The notes under the pieces were generated by a model. The model had not been told where the DNA came from and did not search any database. It saw only the letters and a list, made by a program, of their open reading frames with translations. Of a stretch of 64,000 nucleotides of DNA, positions 25,801 to 37,614 are shown one piece after another. The translations under genes and the position numbers were made by a program. How positions within the stretch are numbered: the first letter of the stretch is position 1; each line of letters starts with the position of its first letter. This stretch comes from Tetranychus cinnabarinus (Eukaryota; Arthropoda; Arachnida; Trombidiformes; Tetranychidae): the NCBI GenBank assembly GCA_022266195.1, contig WHVY01000008.1:124001-188000 (forward strand). The letters run 5' to 3'.

Positions 25801-27139
25801 GAAACTGTGTTTACATGTTTTATCCTTGACTCTATTTTTTGTTGGTTGGACAAAAAAAGAGAGTAAAACCAGAATCCATAACAACTTTTCCTTTGCCTTT
25901 TCCATTCTTATTCTCATAATCACATAACATCCCGTTCAGTCAACCTTTTCTAGTCTTTTCACTATCGCCTGAGTTTGCCTTTTCTTCCTCCCAATTATCG
26001 ATCTCACCATGTTTCATCATCATGCGCATCCTTCGTAACAATAATCAACAACATCCCAGCAACTCATTTCTTTCCATCTTCTTATGCAGCTCTTCATCCT
26101 CCTTCGATCATCACTGCTATCATCCTTTTCCCATCTTTTTTTGTGCATCTTTTTCTTTCTCTTTCTCCATAACCACTTCCTCATCACTAGGGGTACCTTT
26201 CATCATCATTATTACATTCCGAAATTGTAAATTACCATCATCATTATCACTTCAACTTGGTTACAAATTTGCAAAATTGAACAATTGATTATCTAGTATC
26301 AAAAAATTAATGCTGAGTGTTGAAAAATAATCAGCCATCAAAAAGAGTAAAATTATCAGAAAATCAGTCAACTATCCAAAATCGTCCCTTGATGAACATC
26401 TTTAAATGAGGAAAAACGCTTCAATTGCAAAGTTCATTTAACATTAATTTCAAAACAAGATACATAGTGCACAGTTAATTCATGTACATTAAACGGGTAA
26501 CACACATTCATCATTATACACAATTAAGATAATAAATTAAACTCAATCCAATGCAAATTGTAATTATTTTCTTACTCTGTTGCACAAGATAGTGACAATT
26601 TTGGGAAGTTGATTGTATTTCATTTCAACATTACAATTCTGCTCAATGATTGAAACTCATCTTATCAAAATCAGTTGTATGGATTTTCATTTCAACTTTT
26701 ACAAAAAACACATCACGTAAATATAATAATTCACCAAATTGATACGAAATTTATCTTTTCGCTTATTTGATAGAAATAGAAAACTTTGCAAACAATCGAC
26801 TAAAATTAACCAAATTAGGGATTAGTTTTGGTAAATTTTGTTTTATTAAGAAAAGTCAATTTCATCCACTTTTCTATTATTAAATATAATCATATACAAC
26901 TTGAGTTTATGACAAATAATGAGAAATTCAAATTCTTTACAAACATCTCAAATTTGAGAAATTAATACTTTGATTCTTGATTATTTTACACGGTTATTGC
27001 TTACAACTTTTTACAATTGATTTTGATGATTAGTATAAATAGAGTTATTTATGTTTACAAAGTTAAAAACAGGTGAGTTGATTAAGTATATTGAATAATT
27101 GTTTGAAAAAAAGAGATTCTAAAATGAGTTGTAGAAAAG
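16869..27139. other. About 10 kb without a recognised gene
   Basis: Only short T-rich frames that read as artificial membrane proteins, and simple runs such as CATCATCATCATC near 20880 and 21020. A small direct repeat GAATCTGAAAAGGTT occurs at about 21822 and 21857. Near 25230 an AT palindrome around TATATACATGTATATA is seen. At 24454-24470 the stretch CAGTAGATGGCGACA resembles an arthropod or vertebrate CTCF core; this rests on motif similarity alone. The first part must hold the Tweety 3' UTR; AT-rich signals are too common to choose one. Confidence 0.45.
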
Positions 27140-28662
27140 TTAAGGAGTTAATGGAAGACCAGCAATGTAAGCCGAGAAAGCATCATTACTATCTAGACCA
27201 CTGTAAGAGTTGGCCATTGAGCTGAAAACAACGGGTTCAGGGTTAGAATCATGAGAAAATTCATTGAATTCACTGGGTCCTCCAGCGATTCGACTAATGT
27301 ATTCAAGTGATCCTTCTGGATGTGAGCTCATAAAACTTGAAGAGTCTTTCTTTTGGAAGGGAAGAGGATAATTGTATCCATCAGAACCATCATCATCTGA
27401 AGATGATTCAAAGAAAGATCCACCAATTTCAGGGAATTCAGATGCTCCTTGTTTGCGATGACTTTCGTCGAATCTTGGGCTATACATGTCATTATGATAT
27501 TCACGACCAGAAGCAGGAGGTGCAGCTTGAGATTCATGACCATGAGAGTAATATGGACCTCCAGGTCCACCATTTGGATTAGCTTCTTCGTTATATTCTT
27601 GGTTTTGTTCGTTATGTTTTGGTGCATATCTAGCAAATATGTCAGATAATCTTGAGTTATCAGAATCTTGACGTTGATCTTGGAGTGGACGAAGCCCGTA
27701 TGGTTGAGGATTACTTATCATGTAGGGAACTCGTGAAACATAATTGTTTGTCTCAGCAGCAGCATAAGGTGAGAACCGTTGATCATAATAGATTTTAACA
27801 TTAGCATCAGCAGACTTTTGGATTGTAACAGTAAATATTGTTCATTTCATATTTGTTGTGAGAAAGAGAAGAACAAAAAATTAATTAATTTAAAACCAAC
27901 TTTATTTGTAAAAACAACCTAATGCCATTTTAACTAAAAGACGTTATAGTGAATCTTAAGAGAGTTGTATTCACGATTGAACTGTAAATATTCATTAATC
28001 TGGGCATAGTTTTCAAGAAAAATATTGTAACTCCAAACTGTGCATTCTAAATTTCGATCTTTAATGACTTTCACTGAGAAATCTGAACTTTCGTCTAAAT
28101 TCTAGAGTACTAGACTTTACTGAATAGGTAGTTTTTGGCTCAGATTTTTTAATCGATGCTGGATTTATTTACTAACCTTTGAATCTTGTGGGGATGCCTC
28201 ATAGCCTTGTTGATCTTCTTGTGGTCCTGGGTGATGATTATTGGTTAAAGTGTAAGAAAATCCATTAGCCCGATGATCAAAATCGAGGCGAGTTTTTCCA
28301 TCAACACCAAACTTTTGAGAATAAGATGGAGCCAGGGTTCCTAAACCAATGGAAAACCTGGGTTCATCACTGTAATCAGAAGAAGGTTTTCTGGGTGGTG
28401 GAGCTGATGATTTGCTCCGATATTCTGGATGAGATTGAGATTGGTGTCTGGATTGTTGATGATGTTGGTTATGAGAATGGTCGCGATAAGAAGAGCGCTG
28501 AGAATGGTGAGGTGAGTTTTCACTGGCCATTGCAATAAGCTCTAAATTGGCTGGAGCAGCATAAAAATTGGCAAATCTTTCTTTTTCACCAACCGTTAAT
28601 TCACTCAGGTTAACTATGGTTAGTCCAACAATTAGGTAAACACTTATTCCACGGGTAAACAT
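27140..28662 (-). CDS. Secreted low-complexity protein of unknown function
   Basis: Two exons, 28662-28177 and 27814-27140, joined in phase 0 (DSK|SADANVKIYY) between donor AAAG|GTTAGT and acceptor CCAAAAG. The product has 386 residues. Residues 1-25 (MFTRGISVYLIVGLTIVNLS) form a signal peptide; there is no later membrane helix. The rest is hydrophilic and of low complexity: a His/Gln/Ser-rich part (HHSQRSSYRDHSHNQHHQQ) at about 50-80, then PSSDYSDEPRFSIGLGTLAP, a Pro/Tyr/Asn-rich middle and an acidic serine stretch (FFESSSDDDGSDGY). There are no cysteines in the mature part, so no disulfide-bonded fold is expected. I do not recognise the family. A structural extracellular protein (cuticle, silk or egg coat) or a salivary protein would fit, but that is a guess from composition. 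Both exons stay open over their full length and join in frame, which supports a real gene. Confidence 0.75.
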
Positions 28663-31600
28663 TTTTCTCCTGATTTTCTTTCAATTTAGTATTCAGTAAA
28701 TATATCCAACCACTATTCAACGTAACGGTTCGTGTCTGAAACAAATGATAAATAAGAAGCACTTGAAGTCAATACAGTAAATTGTAAATTTAGAGTCAAT
28801 TGAAGTGAAAGTTAACTGAGTATCAACTGTTGATTAAAAGAAAGATCGCTAATTATTTATAAACGATCAACTTACCATAACTTAGCTACTGTTGAGGTAA
28901 TGGGAGGAGTAGACCAATACAGGCGGGTAAATATTGTCCATTGTTCATGGATGGTACCATTTGATGGATAAACAAGTAACCATTTAACCATTTTACAATT
29001 TAGATTCGATCGCAAATTATTGATTGAAAATAAGGCGAGAACGATCTCTTAAACCGACACTAAACATAGGACAAGAAGGAGGAGAAAGAGATATGAAAGA
29101 GGATTAGATAAAGTAAAGAAAGGTAAACCTGTAAGTGCAACCAAAAGACAGCAGCGAAAAATAACAGTTCTTGGTGACAAAAAATGATATTTAGTTAATT
29201 GTAACTTACCAAATTGCACTTCCTTGTGATTCCTTAATATCAATAGTTGATCAATGAAAAAAAAGAGATGAAAAACAATGAAGGTTGCGTTTAATTGAAT
29301 CAAGAAGCAGGTGAATAGATTCTTGTCCTGCTGTTGGGTGAAGAAGCGGTTTTTATGAAAATTGATTCAAATGTGGCGGATTTTTTTCTCCTTGTCATAC
29401 TTTACATTCACCATCTTATTGAATCTATTGACTTGACTTTTTTAGTTGTTTGTTAATTGTACCAAAAAAAGTATGTTTAAATGTTGATTGTAGAGATCGG
29501 GAAAAACAAGAACTTCTTCACCATGTTGATGCCAAATTATAACAAAAGGTATCTACCAATTGCCAGGAAGTTTAACTTTTTGTACATTTTCTGCAATTTT
29601 TCAACCATTTTTTTCCTTGGCCATTTGATTGACATTAAGAAGGCCTAAAAAATGAACAATTTTATCCAGAAAATTAGTTTTAAATATTCAATCAATATTC
29701 AATTTATTCAAAGAGCTTTGCCTTTAAAAATTACAGCCAATTGAAAATCGATGCAACTTGGACTCTTTCATTAGATTCAATTAAGTTTTCATTGCTGGAG
29801 TTAAGCCTTCAGTTGATCCATAATGTAGTAATTAACATTTGTTTAACATTTACTTCGATTCAAGTTGAATACATGTTAAGCAGAATCTTATTAATCGAAA
29901 AAAAATATTTTGAAATTGATTGGTTTTAAAGCTAATTAAGATTGGTTTTGTTTTAAAACTGTTTGACAAGCTTTTAAATTTAAGTATCAAGCTGACAAAA
30001 AACTTACTTTTTTCAACTAAAATCATTAATATCATCTTCACTTCCTGAATTAGTTTCAATCTTCAATCTAAGCTCGATGGTTAACGAAAAGTTGACAATT
30101 TACGACAAATCTGAATACTTTTTATCATTCGTGAAAATATCTGATTTTAGTTGAATACTTGAGACAGTAAAGGAATAATTTTTTGATCATGATTACTGAT
30201 CAACTGTAATCGGTGGTTGGTTAAAAACCACTTTGATGAATAATTCAATCATTCAATAAAATCTCAAGTTTTTTACCTCTAACTTAATGGTTTTACTGAT
30301 AGCATTAAGAAACAATGAACAGAATATCAAGAATTTTAATGACAAAATGCGATCAAATTGTTGTTCTTTGATCTTTTTTTCATCGATTCTCAATCGTTTG
30401 TATAATTTAATTTGATTAGTATCAAATGTCACAAATGATTAGGCTAAATTAATGAATGAGACGCAAAAAAGGTGTTGAAAAAATTTGCATTCAATGAGAC
30501 AATCATTGACAATAGGCTTGATAACTGGAAGATTTTTTTTCCTCAACAAAATAATATTGTAATAATGAAACAAAAAGCTCACCTATTGAAAAATAATGTA
30601 AATGCTGTCACAGTTGATTAGGATCTTTACAATAACCATTTGAGTGTCACAATCAGATAATTACATGATTAAATAATAATTAAACTAAACGATAAATAAA
30701 GCATAATTTTTTATTGAAATACAATCAACCGACGAGCAAGTAATACTCTTAACAATAAACTGAAATCTGTTTACAACGTATTATAGAAAGCGCGACTTTT
30801 GAAGATGATAAAAATTTACATTGCATTGAAGCTTATTTATTATCTTATTTGTTAACATGAAACAAATTCAATAGAAAGCCATAAATGATTACAATAATGA
30901 TAATTAAGTATCTAAATCTAATTCAAACATAATTTTGTGTAGTTAATTAATAATTTTCGAATTGACCGCATTTTTTGATTACCGCTCTTTTTCATCTGTT
31001 ATAAGTTATAACAACAGTCATTGCCTTCTGATCTTATTCAATAAGATTGTATTTTACTTTAGTGATCCAGACAACAAATAACGTTTTATTGATCATTGTT
31101 AATTAAATTGCGAGACTCAATCTCAGCTTTTCTATTGAATTACCATTTCTTCCAGTCGTAATTCCTCCTTATATCCTAATCCTTTAAATCCTTCCATTTT
31201 CGCCTCTTTTTTGTCTCATTACAGTCACCTTTTTCATCGTTTTCATTCGTTGATTTTTCATCTGATCCAACCATCATTTTGGTAAGTAGTAATTAATTCA
31301 ATCATCTATGGCTGATAAAATTCTATATTCAACAAATTTATCTTCTCTTTTCCTCTTTTTTTACAGAACAAACAATAAATTTTGATGGAACATGCAAATA
31401 AAGGATTGTTTCCGTAAGGTAAAGATCATCATCATCAGGAAGGCAAACCTTACTTGTTATTGCAACTGTTCAACTTGATTACCATCGTCCATTGTAAATT
31501 TACTTCATCTTCATCGTCACCAGCAGCATTATCATCATCATGGTTTTCATCTTCATCAATATCATCTTTATCCTGAATGAACTTCCTTATACATAATATA

Positions 31601-33882
31601 TATATAATACATTATACGAGATGGATACCTTTAGACACATTGACAGTACTTTGTTTACTCTGGGATGATTAGCTGTCAATAATATCTCTTCCTGATCACC
31701 AGTAAACTCTTTTTTCTTCATCATATTCATAGATCAACGTAAACAATCAAGTAACCTGATGCTTTCACAGTTATCATCAATATCAATTGTAAAAAAATAA
31801 TATTAATTATTGTAATAACTAAATAAGGATCACATTATCGGCTCAGTTTCTGTCTTTCCTTTTCTTGTCTTGGGTCAAGAAACCAATAAAATGGACAGGA
31901 AAGTTGCACCATTATCATCATCATCATCATCATCCTTCACCGCCATTACTACACAACATTGTCATCTTTTCAACCTCATTGGAATGATCAAAAGACTTAC
32001 ATAACCATGATGACAACACAAACCAAATCAACTCCAGCTCATTCTCATTGTTTGCCAAATCTTTTAATTTTGAGAAAACAAAATAACAATTACATCAACA
32101 GAACAGAACAAAAAATGAACACAATTTTTTGATTCAATGTAGACTCACTTTTCTGTTCACCATAATAGATTATTATACATAAAAACAAATAATGAACCAG
32201 ATTCTTGAGAAAAAAAAGAAACAGATAAAGTCTGATTGTTTACATAAATCATTTTGTCTTCTTATTACTGATGGCAATTACTAGCAGCAAACCAAATGTT
32301 TATGTTGAACCTAGAAAAGTTGGCTCAAATTGCTCATTAAGACTTTAGTTTCACATTAATTGGATTGTTGAGTTGCTTCCTAGAGCTTTCATCAAGAGAC
32401 AAACTTTATGTTTTCTTAGCCGATAACATCAATACAATGTTTGTTTACAGCAATTTATTAATAATTGATCTATTAACTAATATTCGATGGTATTTTGTGC
32501 TAAGAAATGCTATTCAAATCAAAATATTAGCTTTAATCATTAATTAATAGCCATCCATTGACATGCTACTCATCGAGGTGAATTCAATTCAACCAATCTT
32601 CCATAATAATCACAAAAACAACAGTTGATTGAATTGATTAACAATTGATGTAAAAAGCTTTAATTTAAGCTTCCATTAATTGCAAACTTAGTTTGTATTG
32701 TAACGTTCATATTGATGATAGCCATGAAGAGGATCAGTAATGATTTGATAACATTGACAACTATTGCTATTGATTTTGTTTTATATTTGGCTTCTTTAAC
32801 CAGATTTGTTATAAGGCTTTATCCAATTTCATCCTAATCAAAAATTAGACTTTATTTAACAAGTTTTTTCACCTTTCACTCTACGGTTAGTTTAAAGGAT
32901 TGCCTTGTAATTTAATAGATAGACCAAAGATCAACCAATTGTTTGCCCACAAATGACAATATTATTGTATCGACTATTGTTACAATGGATGGTAAAGATC
33001 ATATAATAGTGATTTTCAGTTAATCTCTGTTGGTTGTAAAGCTTTCATCAATTAGACATCGGTTCAATGATAATCTGTTATAATCTTTCGTATAGAAAAG
33101 GTCAATGCAAATACAACCTGAACCTTGTGTAAACCCAATTATTAATAAATGTTCACCTCAGTAGTATTCAAATCAAGTAGGTTGAGTAATCATCGATTTA
33201 CAGAACAATCTCTGGCCATTTCAAATGAAAATAAGTATTGGAGATTAAATCTGATTTGCTGTGAATCTGTTGACTAACAGCTATGGTCGACCGATATCAT
33301 CTGCCATGAATCAATTTGAAGTAATATCTGGATTGCTCCGAGTCAAACTAATTTAAACCAGACGTATTGCGTTTGCCAATTTTGACCATTCCGAGGCCTA
33401 ATTAAATTATACTTCTAATGGTTTGAGAGGAGCGATCAGATGAAGAGAAACTTGTTGACAAATGAATCATGATTGAGAGTCAGGCAACACTAAAGTTATG
33501 GCTGTGACAGATTCTTCAATGGACTTTTACCATTGATTCAGACACTCATATTTGAAACCACGGGAACGCTGTTCTACTGTTACATAAATAGCTTGAGAGG
33601 AGGGAACAAGTCAAGAGGAACGTGCTGGTTTGCTCAAAACATTGCTGGGGCGTTTAGTTTGAAAGTTGTGTTATCAGAAATACTAAGTCTATGTTAAGTC
33701 TATGGAAGACTATGGAAGTCTTCTGTATCTCTGGATGCTGATGCATGGAAACTTCATTGGAGTCAAATTTTAAACCCTGATTGCTATGAAAAGCTCTCTC
33801 TAATGAGTGGTCAATATCAATTATCGGATGTATATTTATGTTGCTATGAAAGTATCCTTTTGGAGGTTAAAAATCCTTCATA
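28663..33882. other. About 5.2 kb without a recognised gene
   Basis: The right part upstream of the secreted-protein gene should hold its promoter. No supported coding frame. CAT/ATC-type simple repeats lie near 31420-31560 and 31905-31935. At 30941-31060 lies one member of a dispersed repeat (see separate entry). Around 33280-33800 the composition becomes richer in G and C and looks like decayed coding or repeat DNA, with two similar bits (TTTGAGAGGAGCGATCAGA and CTTGAGAGGAGGGAACAAG). Confidence 0.45.
30941..31060. repeat. 120-bp dispersed repeat, copy 1
   Basis: From AGTTAATTAATAA through GAATTGACCGCATTTTTTG and CAGTCATTGCCTTCTG to GTATTTTACTT it matches 38594-38717 in the same orientation with few changes. 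Confidence 0.85.
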
Positions 33883-34003
33883 TCACTCCAGAAAATATTA
33901 ACTGTCGTTATTCCCAGAGACTTAATTCAAGACCACTTCACCTTGCATCGGGTTGCATTAACACTGAAGTAGCAGAATACCTTTTTGATAACGATAAATC
34001 AGT
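33883..34003 (+). pseudogene. Decayed tankyrase ankyrin fragment
   Basis: The frame reading PENINCRYSQRLNSRPLHLAS then INTEVAEYLFDND matches tankyrase at 42298-42425 (PENINCRDSQGRNSTPLHLAA, NIEVAEYLLDKGAD). It has many substitutions, loses the ankyrin consensus (TPLHLAAGY becomes RPLHLASGC) and ends in a TAG. It lies on the plus strand, opposite to the other tankyrase fragments of this region. No function is expected. Confidence 0.85.
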
Positions 34004-34499
34004 TTAGATCAGTCATGTTTCATTGTGACTTATGCCTCTAATTGTTTACAAAACATATATTTCTAGGGGTTTATGACAAATTTGTGGATGTTTAAGCGCT
34101 ATTTGAGGCAGGGTGAGATTCAGATTGAGTTTAAGGTAGTCAGGTACAGTGGGTCTGATGTCAGCATTGGTTTTACAATGAATTATCATGTGGAGCTACA
34201 GTTGAGTCCCTAAGTTACAGCTACATACAAACGCAGTACAATTGGTTGTTTGAAAATACAAGGACGAGTTGAAAATGATGGCTTTAAAAGCAGTTTCTTC
34301 GTTAATCTATCTAACTGCTCATTTGACTTATTGCATCCAGTCATCTAATTAATATATTTATAATCATTGCTTAGATCAACAGCCATCAAAGGATCTAAAT
34401 TGTTTGTTGTATGTTTTATTTGAATACAATTTTTGTAATACGCGAATCATCTTTGATTGTGTCGCTTCTGTTTGATTGAATAAAAAATCTTTAAATCAT
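34004..34499. other. No gene seen; 3' flank of the NPC1 fragment
   Basis: Short stretch between the plus-strand tankyrase fragment and the minus-strand NPC1 C-terminus. An AATAAA on the minus strand near 34418 may be the old polyadenylation signal of the NPC1 copy. Confidence 0.4.
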
Positions 34500-34799
34500 T
34501 CAGCATTTCTCGTTTTGTTCCTTCTTTGAGTCGTTTTCCCGATATTTGGAAGAGGAAAGTTCAGATGCAACCTGGAATGATGACGATGATTTTGATTTGT
34601 TTGCCATTAAAGTAAGCCTCTGTTCATTCAGTGGCGGTCCAATTATACTTAATAATACTGGAAGGAATATTAAACTATGCAATGTTCCCAATAATATGAT
34701 TCCAAGGTACATTCGGAAATAAAATATTTGGAAAATTTTCGATTTTGCAAACGCTAAAACTAATTTAACACAGTCAGTCAATGTAATACCAGATATTAT
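34500..34799 (-). pseudogene. NPC1 C-terminal fragment
   Basis: Reads ISGITLTDCVKLVLAFAKSK, IFQIFYFRMYLGIILLGTLH, SLIFLPVLLSIIGPPLN and a serine-rich cytoplasmic tail to TGA at 34500-34502. This is the last part of NPC1: the end of the Patched-like permease region, the final membrane helices and the tail. The frame is intact over about 98 codons, but it begins abruptly at 34799, where the sequence switches to an inverted tankyrase copy. The reading frames of the two parts do not agree. An NPC1 middle part continues the same copy at 37615-38034 on the same strand. It cannot be the missing 3' end of the NPC1-like gene at 5 kb, because on the minus strand it lies upstream of that gene. Confidence 0.88.
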
Positions 34800-35318
34800 T
34801 TTTTCACTCGACTTATTTCACCTGAGCGAATGGCGTCAAATAAACAGTGTCCCTTGTATTCATTTATTATTCCTATTTGAAGTTCTTTATTCGGTGCTAT
34901 ATCAATGGCCGTTTTATCATGACAGTTGTTAAGGTAAGGATCAGCTCCATGGGCAAGTAGAAGAGAGCAAACTTCAACCCGCATTTTGGAGGCTGCTTCA
35001 TGTAATGGAGTAAACTGCCATAAATCAGTGGCATTCACATTGGCTCCATGTTTAATGAGTAACTCGGCAACCTCAAAATGCCCATATGAACAAGCATTGT
35101 GAAGTGGCACTAAACCACCTTTATCCTTGGCATGGACATCTGCACCATACTGTAAAAGTATGTTCACTATTCTCATTCGATTGTAACCAGCGGCAAGGTG
35201 TAACGGTGTTGACCGTCTACCATCACTAGCATGACAATTCACATTTAAGGGTGTTAATAATGCCATTAATTTTTCTTCATTTCCATTTCGACTTGCCTTT
35301 AAGAGTTTGTCTATCATG
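34800..35318 (-). pseudogene. Inverted tankyrase ankyrin copy, nearly identical to the live gene
   Basis: About 510 bases match tankyrase 40843-41352 in reverse orientation with only a handful of changes by eye. The frame is open (KLLKASRNGNEEKLMALLTP to SGEISRVKK) and covers about four ankyrin repeats. Visible differences are KLLKASRNG for ELLEAARNG and QIGIINEYKG for QIRIINEYKG. It stops at a TAA created by the join to NPC1 sequence, and upstream runs straight into the arm of the inverted-repeat element. The start codon of the open frame lies in that arm. No SAM or PARP domain, so no tankyrase activity; an expressed ankyrin-only fragment is conceivable but unsupported. Confidence 0.88.
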
Positions 35319-35321
35319 ATT

Positions 35322-35876
35322 GTTACTAAAAAGACACAAACAACACAATTGTAACATTTTTGCAAAAATTAACACAAACACAGCAAGACAAATGGGCAAA
35401 AACGGGTAAAAATTGATTTCTTTCAGATTTAGTTTGTGTTGGTTTGTAGAGGAATCAAATCTGAATCCATTTTTAGAATTTAAAGGTTTCTCTGATGAAC
35501 AGTTTGCGAGAAAATCGAGTTCGAAGTTGAAACTTAAATCGCTTTTTGCAAAGCTATGGAAGCAGATTTTTCAATCAAATTCATTTCTCTAATGAGACTT
35601 TAAATAATCAACCAGAAAATGGACTTATTTTGCGAAATAAAACTTTTCTTTTTCCGTTAAACGGATAAGTTCGATTTTCAATCAAACCGACCATTTTCTG
35701 TGACCATAAAATTTAGAGACTTGAAACTTAACATGCGACCATAAAAATTGGTGGTACACATCATGAAGTGTTTACTTTTTTCAAGTTATCAATAGTTCTC
35801 TTGATTTTGGCCCAATGGCCTTAAAACTTTGTGCATCGATATTTCGAGACGGGCATCATCTACAATCATCATTATT
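35322..35876 (+). repeat. Left inverted arm of the 2-kb element
   Basis: Matches the reverse complement of 36795-37356 through GCACAAAGTTTTAAGG-type sequence near its inner end and TTTAGTTTGTGTTGGTTTG near its outer end. Differences include a 7-base extra stretch (AAGGCAC) near the outer end of the right arm. Confidence 0.88.
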
Positions 35877-36794
35877 CCACTAATCATTAGATTTGATTAT
35901 GGGCTATAACATGATATGTTTTAATACAGAATAAAATTTAATTATTTCATTTAATGATGAATATCATTCTTGAATAACATTAACTTTATAAATAAAGCTC
36001 AAATCTGGTAACATGAATAACACAATGTTGTAACTTCTTTTGCAGCATCTAGAAAGATTTAAAATTTTGATACATTATAGCAAATAATGAAATTCAATGT
36101 TTGGTCAAAGAATGGTGATTGTAGATGATACCGATATCGAAATACTGAGGGTCAAAGTTTTTAGGTCAATGGCCAAAATTAAGAGAAATGTTGATAAATA
36201 GAAAAAAGTTTTTCGTCATTGATGTGCACCAGCAATTTTTATGGACAATTATCAGGTTTCAGCTCTCTAACTCATTCGGTCACAGAATGCGGTCAGTTTA
36301 ACTGAAAATCGACAGTTTAACTAACTTGATCTGTTTTGCAAAACAGAAAATGCAATTTCTCTAAATAAGCCCATTTTATGGTTGGCCATCAGAAGATACA
36401 TCAGGCAAATGAGTTTCCTGAAAAAATCTGTTTCCATAGCTGAACAAAAGGCGATCGTAGCTGTAACTTTGACCTGGATTTTCACGAAAACTGTGCATCG
36501 GATAAATTATTTAATAGCACCAATCGACTCAGTTTCTATGTCCCTAAAAATCACACTAAGTTTCAAATCTTTAACCAAATATTCGAGTCTTTAGCCGCAT
36601 TTTTTATACTTCATTTGCAGGATTAACCAGAAAATTGGTTTATTTACCAAGAGATGAGTTAAGATGTGTTTCGCTTGTTGAATAAGTTGTTTCTCGTACC
36701 TTTAAAACCAAAATATCATGATCCAAAAGCGCTATTTGAAAGTTATCGAATTGGATTGAGTTATTAATCAGTAAAGAAGTATATTGGCGAAATA

Positions 36795-37356
36795 ATGATG
36801 ATTGTAGATGATGCCCGTCTCGAAATATCGATGCACAAAGTTTTAAGGTCATTGGGCCAAAATCAAGAGAACTATTGATAACTTGAAAAAAGTAAACACT
36901 TCATGATGTGTACCACCAATTTTTATGGTCGCATGTTAAGTTTCAAGTCTCTAAATTTTATGGTCACAGTAAATGGTCGGTTTGATTGAAAATCGAACTT
37001 ATCCGTTTAACGAAAAAAGAAAAGTTTTATTTCGCAAAATAAGTCCATTTTCTGGTTGATTATTTAAAGTCTCATTAGAGAAATGAATTTGATTGAAAAA
37101 TCTGCTTCCATAGCTTTGCAAAAAGCGATTTAAGTTTCAACTTCGAACTCGATTTTCTCGCAAACTGTTCATCAGGGAAACCTTTAAATTCTAAAAATGG
37201 ATTCAGATTTGATTCCTCTACAAACCAACACAAACTAAATCTGAAAGAAATCAATTTTTACCAGTTTTTGCCCATTTGTCTTGCTGTGTTTGTGTTAATT
37301 TTTGCAAATATGTTACGATTGTGTTGTTTGTGCCTTGTTTGTGTCTTTTTAGTCAC
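36795..37356 (-). repeat. Right inverted arm of the 2-kb element
   Basis: Inverted partner of 35322-35876. A weaker direct copy lies at about 36105-36500 in the loop, sharing GATTGTAGATGAT, CAATTTTTATGG, AGCTCTCTAA-like and TCTGTTTCCATAGCT-like segments. Confidence 0.88.
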
Positions 37357-37363
37357 AAACTTA

Positions 37364-37552
37364 CATCAGCATTCATAATATTATGATCTGCACGGGATTA
37401 AATCAAAACTATACAAACATCAACTTTACACTTGATGGCTGCTTCATGAAGTGGTGTAAAGTTCCAATTATCACGAGCATTAGGGTCTGCGTAACATCTG
37501 AACAGCTCCGATCTGACTAAAAGCACAAGCATTGTGTAATGGAGCTAAACTA
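37364..37552 (-). pseudogene. Decayed inverted tankyrase fragment
   Basis: Matches tankyrase 40574-40768 in reverse orientation: TTTAGCTCCATTACACAATG, then AATGCTCGTGATAATTGGAA, CTTCATGAAGCAGCCATCAA and ATGAATGCTGATG. It has internal deletions, frameshifts and a stop, so it is far more decayed than its sister fragment at 34800-35318. The two fragments are collinear with the live gene, apart from about 75 bases lost at the element insertion site. Confidence 0.85.
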
Positions 37553-37614
37553 AAGGTCTCAATTGGTCTTGATTGATTTTGAAAAGGCTAAAACTAAAAT
37601 ACTAACCAAAACTA

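Larger units (their letters stand above)
35322..37356. mobile_element. 2-kb element with long inverted terminal repeats
   Basis: Left arm 35322-35876 and right arm 36795-37356 are inverted copies of each other, about 555 bases each, starting GTTACTAAAAAG on the left and GTGACTAAAAAG (reverse strand) on the right, both followed by ACACAAAC. The loop of about 918 bases holds a third, more diverged copy of the arm (about 36105-36500) in the orientation of the right arm. No transposase or other long frame is present. The element sits between two halves of an inverted tankyrase copy, so it looks inserted, but I see no clear target-site duplication. It resembles a non-autonomous foldback or MITE-like DNA transposon. 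Confidence 0.75.

Noticed and set aside
25975..26288. Two overlapping Ser/Phe/His-rich frames
   Set aside because: Simple C/T and CAT-rich sequence; frames shift freely, which is typical of low complexity and not of coding DNA.
29049..29303. 84-codon membrane-like frame on the minus strand
   Set aside because: No recognised family; sits in the likely 5' region of the secreted-protein gene; composition of translated purine-rich repeats.
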